Source of the DNA: Streptomyces kronopolitis
Lineage (GTDB): Bacteria; Actinomycetota; Actinomycetes; Streptomycetales; Streptomycetaceae
Reading direction: 5' to 3'
Assembly (NCBI RefSeq): GCF_014646275.1
Contig: NZ_BMND01000032.1
Location: 1 to 64,000, forward strand
Length of the DNA stretch: 64,000 bases
The notes beneath the pieces are model-generated. The model searched no databases, was not told the origin of the DNA, and saw nothing but the letters and a program-made list of their open reading frames with translations. Each line of letters starts with the position of its first letter. The first letter of the stretch is position 1. Made by a program: the position numbers and the translations under genes. Of this stretch, positions 1-8,152 are shown one piece after another.

Positions 1-2
1 GC

Positions 3-410
3 CGGCCGGGCGGACAGCACCGGGCGCGCCGGGTCACGGTGACCCTCGCGGCCCTGGGGCTGGTCGCGGCCACCGCCGCCGCGGCCCCGCCGGCGCCCGC
101 CGCGCCGACCGGCTGCGGGGAGCTGGTGCGCGGCCAGCTGTGCCTGCGCGGTCCGGTGGGGTCCGACGGGACGTACACCGCGGGCTACCGGCGGCACGAT
201 CCGGCCGGGCCCGGCGAGATCCTCGTGCGGCTCGGCTACCAGCGCAAGAACGACCGGATCACCGCTTTCCCCGGCTGGTTCGGCACCCGGCGGACCCAGG
301 GCGGCGCCGTCGTGCTGAGCGGCCGGGTGGAGATGCTCGCGGACGAGTGCATCCGGGGCGTGATGCAGCGGGCGGAGACGATCTACGTCACCAAATGGAC
401 CTGTAGTTGA
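3..410 (+). CDS. Small secreted protein, 5' end outside window
   Basis: The frame is open to the left edge, so the true start is probably upstream. A GTG at position 39 is the only internal start candidate, but it would leave the hydrophobic Ala-rich stretch without the Arg-rich n-region (RARRV) that lies just before it. The protein has a signal-peptide-like stretch ending in APPAPAAP, then about 95 residues of mature domain with three cysteines (in GCGEL, LCLRG and DECIRG) and a fourth at the C-terminus (KWTCS). I do not recognise a family. It is probably exported and disulfide-bonded. It ends 38 bp before the VanZ-like gene on the same strand. Confidence 0.6.
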   Translation, partial: RPGGQHRARRVTVTLAALGLVAATAAAAPPAPAAPTGCGELVRGQLCLRGPVGSDGTYTAGYRRHDPAGPGEILVRLGYQRKNDRITAFPGWFGTRRTQGGAVVLSGRVEMLADECIRGVMQRAETIYVTKWTCS

Positions 411-448
411 TGTCCCGGATGTTCCGGACGTCCTGAAAGGGGCGCATC

Positions 449-1030
449 GTGTGGCAGGTAGTGCTGGGCGTCACCCCCGCCTCGGTGGTGCTCTTCCTGG
501 CCCTGGCGCTGGCGGCGGCGCTGGCGCTGGCGCTGTGGACGGCCCGCGCCCCCGGGGTCCGCGCCCCGCGCACCACGGCCCGGATGCTGCTGGCCGGCTG
601 GCTGCTGCTGCTCCTGGCGGCGACGCTCATGCCCAGCCAGCCGATCGGCTCGGGGGACGCCACGGTGTGGTGGCGGCCCGGTGAGGGCCTGTTCGAGCTG
701 GGCGCCCAGCTGGAGCCCGGGGAGCTGGGGATGCTGGTGCGGCGGCAGATCGCCAATGCCGCGCTGTTCGTCCCCGCGCCGCTGCTGCTGCGGTTCGCCG
801 CGCCCCGCGTCCCGGCCACCGCGGCGTTCCTGCTGGGGGTGGGCCTGTGCCTGGTCATCGAGACGGCGCAGCTGCTGATGCGGGCCGGGCGGATCGCCGA
901 TGTCGACGATGTGATCTGCGCGGCGGCCGGCACCGTCATCGGTACGGGCCTGGCGCTGCTCGCGCAGCTGACGGTGGCCGCTATGCGTCGTCGAGGCCTT
1001 CCGCGGCCCGCCGTTCGCGCAGCTCCTTGA
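449..1030 (+). CDS. VanZ-like membrane protein
   Basis: This 193-residue protein has four predicted membrane segments: residues about 5-30, 47-62, 108-122 and 130-150 onward. The family signature is a polar stretch with Asn-Ala-Leu-Phe-Val-Pro (NAALFVPAPLL) followed by CLVIETAQLLM and an Asp-rich turn (ADVDDVICAAAGTVIG). This matches VanZ/RDD-type proteins, a family named for teicoplanin resistance whose biochemical role is unknown. The start is GTG, with AAGGGG seven bases upstream. Its last 50 bases overlap the convergent thioesterase gene, so the C-terminal residues RRRGLPRPAVRAAP are encoded opposite that gene's C-terminus. No glycopeptide-resistance genes are nearby, so resistance is not implied. 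Confidence 0.8.
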   Translation: MWQVVLGVTPASVVLFLALALAAALALALWTARAPGVRAPRTTARMLLAGWLLLLLAATLMPSQPIGSGDATVWWRPGEGLFELGAQLEPGELGMLVRRQIANAALFVPAPLLLRFAAPRVPATAAFLLGVGLCLVIETAQLLMRAGRIADVDDVICAAAGTVIGTGLALLAQLTVAAMRRRGLPRPAVRAAP

Positions 1031-1535
1031 TGGCGCGGCGCCGGGCGAGGCGGTGCGTGCGGCGGATCTGCGCCTCCTGGTAGCGGCGCTGGTCCCGCTC
1101 GGTCTCGGGGACCACCGGCGGCACCCGGCGCGGCGTGCCCTGCTCGTCGACGGCGGCGAAGACGAGGTAGGCGGAGCCGACCTGCTGGGCCGGGCTGGAT
1201 TCGTTCCAGCGCTCGGCCAGGACCCGCACGCCGACCTCCATGGAGGAGCGGCCGGTCCAGTTGACCTGGGCGCGCACATGGACGAGGTCGCCGATCCGCA
1301 CCGGCTCCAGGAAGACCATCTCGTCCATGGAGGCGGTCACGGCCGGGCCGCCGGAGTGGCGCCCGGCGACCGCGCCCGCCGCGTCGTCCACGAGCTTCAT
1401 GATCACGCCGCCGTGCACCGTGCCCAGCAGGTTGGTGTCGACCGACGTCATGATGTGGCTGAGCGTGATGCGGGACGCGGAGGTGGGCTTGCCCGCCTGA
1501 TCGTCCGCGGGCTTTTCGGTGACGAGTTCGGTCAT
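981..1535 (-). CDS. Acyl-CoA thioesterase, hotdog fold
   Basis: This 184-residue protein belongs to the single-domain YciA/BACH-type acyl-CoA hydrolases, which hydrolyse acyl-CoA to free acid and CoA in the cytoplasm. The hotdog core spans residues about 20-140. It includes the GTVHGGVIMKLVDDAAG segment with the conserved Asp on the central helix and the strand VTASMDEMVFLEPVRIGD. The C-terminal 45 residues form an Arg/Glu-rich helix, common in actinobacterial versions. The ATG start lies downstream of a weak purine-rich stretch. The gene is convergent with and overlaps the VanZ-like gene by 50 bp. Confidence 0.88.
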   Translation of the reverse strand: MTELVTEKPADDQAGKPTSASRITLSHIMTSVDTNLLGTVHGGVIMKLVDDAAGAVAGRHSGGPAVTASMDEMVFLEPVRIGDLVHVRAQVNWTGRSSMEVGVRVLAERWNESSPAQQVGSAYLVFAAVDEQGTPRRVPPVVPETERDQRRYQEAQIRRTHRLARRRAIKELRERRAAEGLDDA

Positions 1536-1807
1536 ACGGCCAGCCTAGGCGGCCTCCGGAGGGCCGGGCCCCACCCGGTCCGTGAGACAGCTCTCGCCCC
1601 CGCCGCGGCTCCGTGACATTGCTCTCGCGGCCCCCGCCCGACACAAACCGGAATACAGCCTTCCGTTATCCCAGGTCGGAATGGTGGCGTCCCCTTCCGG
1701 TATGCGAGGGAAGGCCGCCGTGGCTTTGCATCAGCTCTGCAACAGCACTGGCCCGATCCGGCACCCGGTCTGTAAAGCACCCCGCCGCGGCGTGCACACT
1801 TCCCCGT

Positions 1808-3100
1808 ATGAATGAGTGGCCCAATGGGTGGTCCGGCGACCAGAACGGAAACCGGTACGGATACGGCAGCGGCAGCGCCGAGCCGGAGGGTGCGCGCGCC
1901 ATGCCCCAGGTACGGCGCGACGCCGGCCCCGGCTACCGGCGGAACGAGCCGCCGCTGCCGCCGTCGATGTCCCCGCGCCGGGGCGCGAGCGTGCCGCCGC
2001 AGCAGTCCCAGGGCTACGACGACGCGTACGACGGCTACAACACCGGCCAGGTCTACGGCGGCGGGGGCGGCGGGGGCCGCCGCGGCGGCAACCACGGCGA
2101 CGGACGTCCCGGGCGGCCGCGCCCGCACTGGGGCCGGCGGATCAAGTGGACCGTGATCACCCTGGTCGCGGTGCTCGCGGTGGCCTCGGTCGCCACCTAC
2201 TTCTGGGCCGACGGCAAGCTCCGCCGCCAGGTCGACCTGAGCAAGGTCATCGACCGGCCGGCGACCGGCGACGGCACCAACTACCTGATCGTCGGCTCGG
2301 ACAGCCGCGAGGGCATGTCCGCCGCCGAGAAGCGGAAGCTGCACACCGGCTCCGCCGAGGGCAAGCGCACCGACTCGATGATGATCCTGCACGACGGCAG
2401 CAACGGCCCGACGCTGATATCCCTGCCGCGCGACTCGGACGTGGAGATACCCACCTACGTCGGCTCGTCCTCCGGCAAGAAGTACCCGGGCACCGGGCGG
2501 CACACCAAGCTCAACGCGGCCTACGCCGAGGACGGCCCGGAGCTGCTGGTGCGCACCGTCGAGTACAACACCAAGCTGCACATCGACCACTACGTCGAGA
2601 TCGGCTTCGCGGGCTTCGCCAACATCGTGGACGCCATCGGCGGCGTCGACATGAACATCCCCAAGGCGTTCAAGGACAAGAACTCCGGCGCCGACTTCCC
2701 GGCCGGCGAGCAGACGCTCAACGGCCAGCAGGCGCTCGCCTTCGTCCGCACCCGGCACGCCTTCGCCGGCCAGGACCTGGACCGGACGAAGAACCAGCAG
2801 AAGTTCCTGGCGACGCTGGCCAGCCAGACGGCCACCCCGGGGACCGTGCTCAACCCCTTCAAGCTCTACCCGACGATGAGCGCCGGGCTGGACACCCTCA
2901 TCGTCGACAAGGACATGAACCTGTTCGACCTCGGCAGCATGTTCTTCGCGATGAAGGGCGTCACCGGCGGCGAGGGCAAGTCGATGAACATGCCCATCTC
3001 CGGCTCCACCGGCGGCAACCTGGTCTGGGACAAGACCAAGGTCCATCAGCTGGTGCAGCAGCTGAACAACGACGAGAAGGTCACCGTCAGCGGCAACTGA
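1808..3100 (+). CDS. LytR-CpsA-Psr (LCP) family cell-wall polymer ligase
   Basis: LCP enzymes attach anionic glycopolymers from a polyprenyl carrier onto peptidoglycan outside the membrane. The protein has 430 residues. A Gly/Arg/Pro-rich cytoplasmic N-terminus (1-110) precedes one membrane helix (about 115-137) and an extracytoplasmic LCP domain from about residue 157. That domain carries TNYLIVGSDSREG, LPRDSDVEIP, HTKLNAAYAEDG and the Arg-rich FVRTRHAFAGQDLDRTKNQQ, which together bind the pyrophosphate. The ATG at 1808 (MNEWPNGW) is preferred over in-frame codons back to 1613, because such N-termini are typical of Streptomyces LCP proteins. No clear ribosome-binding site precedes it. Likely partners are the teichoic-acid glycosyltransferases at 54-58 kb. 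Confidence 0.93.
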   Translation: MNEWPNGWSGDQNGNRYGYGSGSAEPEGARAMPQVRRDAGPGYRRNEPPLPPSMSPRRGASVPPQQSQGYDDAYDGYNTGQVYGGGGGGGRRGGNHGDGRPGRPRPHWGRRIKWTVITLVAVLAVASVATYFWADGKLRRQVDLSKVIDRPATGDGTNYLIVGSDSREGMSAAEKRKLHTGSAEGKRTDSMMILHDGSNGPTLISLPRDSDVEIPTYVGSSSGKKYPGTGRHTKLNAAYAEDGPELLVRTVEYNTKLHIDHYVEIGFAGFANIVDAIGGVDMNIPKAFKDKNSGADFPAGEQTLNGQQALAFVRTRHAFAGQDLDRTKNQQKFLATLASQTATPGTVLNPFKLYPTMSAGLDTLIVDKDMNLFDLGSMFFAMKGVTGGEGKSMNMPISGSTGGNLVWDKTKVHQLVQQLNNDEKVTVSGN

Positions 3101-3116
3101 CCGCGCCCGCACCACG

Positions 3117-3156
3117 CGAGGGGCCCCGGACCGCCACTGCGATCCGGGGCCCCTCG
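3117..3156. terminator. Bidirectional terminator between LCP and acyl-CoA dehydrogenase genes
   Basis: A perfect 14-bp stem (CGAGGGGCCCCGGA and its complement) around a 12-base loop lies 16 bp after the LCP stop codon and 20 bp before the end of the convergent dehydrogenase gene. There is no U-tract, as is usual in Streptomyces. Confidence 0.8.
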
Positions 3157-3176
3157 TCGTGCGCCGTACCTACCGC

Positions 3177-4352
3177 CTACTGCGGCAGATTGCGCGCCAT
3201 CACGATCCGCTGGACCTGGTTGGTGCCCTCGTAGATCTGCGTGATCTTCGCGTCGCGCATCATCCGCTCGACCGGGTAGTCACGGGTGTAGCCGTAGCCG
3301 CCGAGCAGCTGGACCGCGTCGGTGGTGATCTCCATGGCGGCGTCGGAGGCGTAGCACTTGGCCGCGGCGCCGAAGAACGTCAGGTCCTCGCCCTTGCCGC
3401 CGGCGGATATCCGCTCCGAGCGGGCGGCCGCGGCGTAGGTGAGCTGGCGGGCCGCCTCCACCTTCATGGCCATGTCGGCGAGCATGAACTGCACGCCCTG
3501 GAAGTCGCCGATCGGCTTGCCGAACTGCTTGCGCTCCTGGACGTAGCCCTTGGCGTAGTCCAGGGCGCCCTGGGCGATGCCCAGCGCCTGGGCCGCGATG
3601 GTGATGCGGGTGTGGTCCAGGGTCTTCATCGCGGTCGCGAAGCCGGTGCCCTCGGCGCCGATCATGCGGTCGGCGGGGATCCGGACGTTGTCGAGGTAGA
3701 CCTCGCGGGTCGGGGAGCCCTTGATACCGAGCTTCTTCTCCGGGGCGCCGAAGGAGACGCCCTCGTCGCCCTTCTCGACGACGAAGGCCGAGATGCCCCG
3801 GGAGCGCTTCTCGGGGTCGGTGACGGCCATCACCGTGTAGAACTCGCTCACACCGGCGTTGGTGATCCAGCGCTTCACGCCGTTGAGGACCCAGTGGTCG
3901 CCGTCGCGGACGGCCTTGGTCTTCATCCCCGCCGCGTCGGAGCCGGCGTCCGGCTCGCTCAGGCAGTACGAGAACATCCCGTCGCCCTTGGCCAGCGGGC
4001 CCAGGTACTTCGCCTTCAGCTCCTCGGAGCCGGAGAGGACCACCGGCAGCGAGCCGAGCTTGTTGACCGCCGGGATGAGGGAGGACGACGCACAGACGCG
4101 GGCGACCTCCTCGATGACGATGACGGTCGCCAGGGCATCGGCGCCGGCGCCGCCGTAGGCCTCCGGGACATGGACGGCGTGCAGGTCGTTGGCGACCAGC
4201 GCGTCGTGCGCCTCCTGCGGGAAGCGGGCCTCCTCGTCCACCGCGGCGGCGAACGGCGCGATCTTCGCCTCGGCGAGCGAGCGCACCGACTCGCGGAGCA
4301 TGTCGTGCTCCTCCGACGGCCGGTACAGATCGAAATCAGCGGTTCCCGCCAA
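3177..4352 (-). CDS. Acyl-CoA dehydrogenase
   Basis: A 391-residue FAD-dependent acyl-CoA dehydrogenase that introduces the alpha-beta double bond in fatty or branched-chain acyl-CoA oxidation and passes electrons to ETF. The usual three domains are visible: helical N-domain (about 10-120), beta-barrel with CLSEPDAGSD and WITNAG (about 125-220), and C-terminal helices with ERKQFGKPI and the catalytic Glu375 in IYEGTNQ. That position is typical of short/medium-chain and isobutyryl-type enzymes. The start is a TTG, supported by GGGGAG upstream. A 12-bp dyad lies about 36 bp upstream. The true substrate cannot be read from sequence. Confidence 0.93.
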   Translation of the reverse strand: MAGTADFDLYRPSEEHDMLRESVRSLAEAKIAPFAAAVDEEARFPQEAHDALVANDLHAVHVPEAYGGAGADALATVIVIEEVARVCASSSLIPAVNKLGSLPVVLSGSEELKAKYLGPLAKGDGMFSYCLSEPDAGSDAAGMKTKAVRDGDHWVLNGVKRWITNAGVSEFYTVMAVTDPEKRSRGISAFVVEKGDEGVSFGAPEKKLGIKGSPTREVYLDNVRIPADRMIGAEGTGFATAMKTLDHTRITIAAQALGIAQGALDYAKGYVQERKQFGKPIGDFQGVQFMLADMAMKVEAARQLTYAAAARSERISAGGKGEDLTFFGAAAKCYASDAAMEITTDAVQLLGGYGYTRDYPVERMMRDAKITQIYEGTNQVQRIVMARNLPQ

Positions 4353-4387
4353 GGTTTCTCACTCCCCTGAGAGCTGATGCTCAGTGC

Positions 4388-4399
4388 TAACTACCGTTA
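4388..4399. promoter_or_regulatory. Short dyad upstream of acyl-CoA dehydrogenase
   Basis: TAAC-TACC-GTTA is a 4+4+4 inverted repeat in an unusually AT-rich patch directly upstream of the dehydrogenase gene. Such dyads are often TetR-family operators for fatty-acid genes, but no cognate regulator is in the window. Confidence 0.35.
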
Positions 4400-4608
4400 A
4401 GTAACCCTTTACTCTCCGGATTCTAGGCGCCGCATCCGGCCACGCATACGTGAGGTTGCCGACAGTGACCCCGGGCAGGGGGCCGGTGGCTGGAGTGCCC
4501 CCCTCCGCGCCCGACTATGCTCGGTCAGCGCCTTTCCCCTCCCGCCCGTCGCACCGACCACCACCCTGTATGCCGGCGCCCGCGCCGCCCCGCTTGTTTG
4601 GAGCATCC

Positions 4609-5949
4609 ATGGCCCTCAAGATCACCGTGATCGGCACCGGCTATCTCGGCGCCACCCACGCCGCGGCCATGGCCGAGCTGGGCTTCGAGGTGCTGGGGCT
4701 CGACGTGGTCCCCGAGAAGATCGAGATGCTGCAGCGGGGCGAGGTCCCCATGTACGAGCCCGGCCTGGAGGAGCTGCTGCGCCGCCATGTCGACGGGATC
4801 GAGGGGGCGAGCGGGCGGCTGCGCTTCACCACCTCCTACGAGGAGGCCGGCGCCTTCGGCGATGTCCACTTCGTCTGCGTGAACACCCCGCAGAAGCACG
4901 GCGAGTACGCCTGCGACATGAGTTACGTGGAGAGCGCCTTCGACGCGCTGGCCCCGCATCTGACCCGGCCCGCCCTGGTCGTCGGCAAGTCGACGGTGCC
5001 GGTGGGCAGCGCGGCCCGGCTCGCCGAGCGGCTGGCCGCGGCCAGCCCGGCCGGCGCGCAGGTGGAGCTGGCCTGGAACCCGGAGTTCCTGCGCGAGGGC
5101 TTCGCCGTCAAGGACACCCTGCACCCGGACCGCATCGTGGTGGGCGTGGCCGGCGAGCGGGGCGAGGAGCTGCTGCGCGAGGTGTACGCCACCCCGATCG
5201 CCGAGGGCTCCCCCTTCATCGTCATGGACTACCCGACGTCCGAACTGGTGAAGACCTCCGCCAACTCCTTCCTGGCCACGAAGATCTCCTTCATCAACGC
5301 GATGGCGGAGGTCTGCGAGGCGGCCGACGGCGATGTGGTGAAGCTCGCCGAGGCCATCGGGCACGACGAGCGGATCGGCAAGAAGTTCCTGCGGGCCGGC
5401 ATCGGCTTCGGCGGCGGCTGCCTGCCCAAGGACCTGCGGGCCTTCATGGCGCGCGCCGGTGAACTCGGCGCCGACCAGGCACTGACGTTCCTGCGCGAGA
5501 TCGACTCGATCAACATGCGGCGCCGCGGCCACATGGTCGAGCTGACCCGCGACGCGGTCGGCGGCGGCTTCCTGGGCAAGCGGGTCGCCGTACTGGGCGC
5601 GACCTTCAAGCCGGACTCGGACGACGTCCGCGACTCCCCCGCCCTCAACGTCGCCGGCCAGATCCACCTCCAGGGCGGCCAGGTGACGGTCTACGACCCG
5701 AAGGGCATGGAGAACGCGCGGCGCGTCTTCCCGACGCTGGCCTACGCCGACACCGCCCTGGACGCCGTACGCGGCGCGGATGTCGTGCTGCACCTCACGG
5801 AGTGGCGGGAGTTCCGCGAACTGGACCCGGCCGCGTTGGGCGACGTCGTCGCCGAACGCCGCATCCTGGACGGCCGCAACGCCCTCGACCCCCAACTGTG
5901 GCGCAAGGCGGGCTGGACGTACCGAGCGCTGGGTCGGCCCAAGGCCTGA
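4609..5949 (+). CDS. UDP-glucose/GDP-mannose 6-dehydrogenase family protein
   Basis: This 446-residue enzyme oxidises a nucleotide sugar (normally UDP-glucose) twice with NAD+ to the uronate, a precursor for envelope polysaccharide. The N-terminal Rossmann motif is GTGYLG at residues 8-13. The central dimerisation helices contain KTSANSFLATKISFINAMAE. The catalytic thiol is Cys271 in FGGGCLPKD. The C-terminal UDP-binding domain has GATFKPDSDDVRDSPAL. The ATG at 4609 follows TTTGGAGCATCC; an in-frame ATG at 4570 would add 13 residues and has no ribosome-binding site. It stands alone, and wall glycopolymer supply is the likely role. Confidence 0.93.
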   Translation: MALKITVIGTGYLGATHAAAMAELGFEVLGLDVVPEKIEMLQRGEVPMYEPGLEELLRRHVDGIEGASGRLRFTTSYEEAGAFGDVHFVCVNTPQKHGEYACDMSYVESAFDALAPHLTRPALVVGKSTVPVGSAARLAERLAAASPAGAQVELAWNPEFLREGFAVKDTLHPDRIVVGVAGERGEELLREVYATPIAEGSPFIVMDYPTSELVKTSANSFLATKISFINAMAEVCEAADGDVVKLAEAIGHDERIGKKFLRAGIGFGGGCLPKDLRAFMARAGELGADQALTFLREIDSINMRRRGHMVELTRDAVGGGFLGKRVAVLGATFKPDSDDVRDSPALNVAGQIHLQGGQVTVYDPKGMENARRVFPTLAYADTALDAVRGADVVLHLTEWREFRELDPAALGDVVAERRILDGRNALDPQLWRKAGWTYRALGRPKA

Positions 5950-6021
5950 CGCTTGCGCTTGCGCGCCGTTGCGCTGCGCGCGGCGGGCCCGCGCGTTCTC
6001 GGCTGACCCGCCGTGTCGGCT

Positions 6022-6322
6022 TCTCGCCGTTGCGCCTGCGGCGGGCGTTGTGGGTCGGGTGCGGTGCCGCTCCTCCGGACTCCGTCCTGCGGCGCGGCCC
6101 CTCCCGTGAGTGGGTGGGAAAGGCCGGTGGGGGCGGGCCGTTCACGTCCAGTTGCCGTGCCCGGACCCACCCACGTGCACCCGACCACTCACGGACACCC
6201 CCACGGGTCTCCCCCACCCCCAACGGGAGGGGCCGGACCGCAGGACGGAGTCCGGAGGGCCGGTCCCGCAGCCGAACAGCCAGCGCAGCGGCAACAAGCC
6301 CGCCGCAGGCGCAACGGCGAGA
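6022..6322. repeat. Long imperfect inverted repeat between convergent genes
   Basis: The 437-bp gap between the convergent dehydrogenase and dipeptidase genes is a large inverted repeat. Three perfectly complementary blocks lie in mirror order: 6022-6046 with 6298-6322 (25 bp), 6072-6092 with 6238-6258 (21 bp), and 6095-6107 with 6223-6235 (13 bp). Weaker similarity continues outward to about 5960 and 6380. No coding region is supported here. It would fold into a long cruciform or RNA hairpin and may serve as a two-way terminator. Confidence 0.85.
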
Positions 6323-6386
6323 CAGCCGACAACGTGCGGGCGCCGCGCACAAGCGCAACGGCGGGAAAGCCGAAAACGCGCGGCGG

Positions 6387-7559
6387 TCAGATCGTCACGT
6401 GGGACGGCCCGCGCAGCCGCTGCTCGGCACGGGCCACATCCTCCGCCGCGCGCAACGCGCGCACCGCGTTCTGCCACGTGAGCTTGGCCAGATCCGCCTC
6501 GGACCACCTGCGGTCCAGGAGTTCGGCGATCAGGTGCGGGTAGCCCGCGACGTCGGCCAGGTCGTCGGGGGTGAAGGCGGTGCCGTCGAAGTCGCCGCCG
6601 ATGCCGATGTGGTCGACGCCGGCGACCTCCCGCATGTGGTCGAGGTGGTCGGCGACGGTGGCCGCGGTGGCCTTCGGGCGGGGGTGGGCGGCCTCGAAGG
6701 CGCGGTGGACGCGCATGCCCTCCTCGGTGGTGTCGAGGTGGTGCAGCCCGTGTGCCCGCATGTTCTCGTCGGCGCGACGGGTCCACTCGACGGCCGCCGG
6801 CAGCACGAACTTCGGCACGAAGGTGGCCATCGCGACGCCGCCGTTGGCGGGCAGCTGCGCCAGCACGTCGTCGGGGATGTTGCGCGGATGGTCGCAGACC
6901 GCGCGGGCGGAGGAGTGCGAGAAGATCACCGGCGCGGTGCTGACGCGCAGCGCGTCGCGCATGGTGTCGGCCGAGACGTGCGAGAGGTCGACCAGCATCC
7001 CGCAGCGGTTCATCTCCCGCACGACCTCCTCGCCGAAGGCCGACAGCCCGTTGTGGCGCGGCTCGTCGGTCGCGGAGTCCGCCCAGTCGATGGTGTCGTT
7101 GTGGGTGAGCGTCATGTAGCGCACGCCCAGCCGGTGCAGCGCGCGCAAGGTGGCCAGCGAGTTGTTGATGGAGTGGCCGCCCTCGGCGCCCATGAGGGAG
7201 GCGATCCGGCCCTCGGCGCGGGCCGCCTCCATCTCGTCGGCGGTGTGCGCGGCGCGCAGCTCGCGGGGGTGGCGGGCGAGCAGTTCGCGCACCACATCGA
7301 TCTGTTCGAGGGTCGCGCTGACGGCCCGGTCGCCCGCGTAGTCGGCGCGGACGTACACCGACCAGAACTGGGCGCCGACGCCGCCGGCCCGCAGCCGCGG
7401 CAGGTCGGTGTGCAGGTGCGCGGACTGGTCGGTGGCGATGTCGCGCCGGTCGAGGTCGTAGCGGACCTGCTCGCGCAGCGCCCAGGGCAGGTCGTTGTGG
7501 CCGTCGACGACGGGCCAGCGGGCGAGCAGGTCCCGGGCGGCGTCCAGGGAGGGGCTCAC
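6387..7559 (-). CDS. Membrane-dipeptidase family (M19) metallopeptidase
   Basis: A 390-residue zinc dipeptidase of the renal-dipeptidase family, cleaving dipeptides and often accepting D-residues at the second position. All expected ligands are present: HxD in VVDGHNDLPW, Glu in LMGAEGGHSI, His in LVDLSHVSAD and IFSHSSARAV, and Asp in IGIGGDFDG. No signal peptide is seen, so it is probably cytoplasmic. The GTG start overlaps the purE stop by four bases, which indicates translational coupling in a purK-purE-dipeptidase operon. The same grouping is common in Streptomyces although no pathway link is known. Confidence 0.92.
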   Translation of the reverse strand: MSPSLDAARDLLARWPVVDGHNDLPWALREQVRYDLDRRDIATDQSAHLHTDLPRLRAGGVGAQFWSVYVRADYAGDRAVSATLEQIDVVRELLARHPRELRAAHTADEMEAARAEGRIASLMGAEGGHSINNSLATLRALHRLGVRYMTLTHNDTIDWADSATDEPRHNGLSAFGEEVVREMNRCGMLVDLSHVSADTMRDALRVSTAPVIFSHSSARAVCDHPRNIPDDVLAQLPANGGVAMATFVPKFVLPAAVEWTRRADENMRAHGLHHLDTTEEGMRVHRAFEAAHPRPKATAATVADHLDHMREVAGVDHIGIGGDFDGTAFTPDDLADVAGYPHLIAELLDRRWSEADLAKLTWQNAVRALRAAEDVARAEQRLRGPSHVTI

Positions 7560-8152
7560 CGGCCGCCGCCGAAGCCGAAGCCGTCCGGGGAGGCGACCTT
7601 GTTGCGCAGCCGCTTGCCCTTCTCGGTGGCCTGGTCGTTCAGCTCCTGCTGGAAGTCCCGCATCCGGCCGAGGAGTTCGGGGTCCGCGGTGGCGAGGATC
7701 CGGGCGGCGAGCAGCCCGGCGTTGCGGGCGCCGCCGACCGAGACGGTGGCGACCGGGACGCCGGCCGGCATCTGCACGATGGACAGCAGGGAGTCCATGC
7801 CGTCCAGGTACTTGAGCGGGACGGGGACGCCGATGACCGGGAGCGGGGTGACCGAGGCGAGCATCCCGGGGAGGTGGGCCGCGCCGCCGGCGCCCGCGAT
7901 GACCGCCTTCAGCCCGCGGCCGGCCGCCTCCTCGCCGTACGCGATCATCTCGCGCGGCATGCGGTGCGCCGAGACCACGTCGACCTCGTAGGGGATCTCG
8001 AACTCGTCGAGGGCCTTGGCCGCGGCCTCCATGACGGGCCAGTCGGAGTCGGAGCCCATGACGATGCCGATGAGCGGGCCGCCGGGCGCCGCGGACGAGG
8101 GGGCGCCGGTGGCCGGTGCGGGGCGGGTGTCGGGCGACGGGCTGGACGTCAT
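7556..8152 (-). CDS. purE: N5-carboxyaminoimidazole ribonucleotide mutase
   Basis: Class I PurE converts N5-CAIR to CAIR in de novo purine synthesis. The catalytic elements are MGSDSDWPVM, VVSAHRMP and GAGGAAHLPGM. At 198 residues it is slightly longer than the usual 165 because of a Pro/Ser/Ala-rich N-terminal extension of about 27 residues and a Gly-rich C-terminus. It overlaps purK by four bases (ATGA) and the dipeptidase gene by four (GTGA). Confidence 0.96.
   Translation of the reverse strand: MTSSPSPDTRPAPATGAPSSAAPGGPLIGIVMGSDSDWPVMEAAAKALDEFEIPYEVDVVSAHRMPREMIAYGEEAAGRGLKAVIAGAGGAAHLPGMLASVTPLPVIGVPVPLKYLDGMDSLLSIVQMPAGVPVATVSVGGARNAGLLAARILATADPELLGRMRDFQQELNDQATEKGKRLRNKVASPDGFGFGGGR

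Noticed and set aside
5802..7991. 729-codon open frame on the plus strand
   Set aside because: It runs through the inverted repeat and antisense to the dipeptidase and purE, and the composition is shadow-like.
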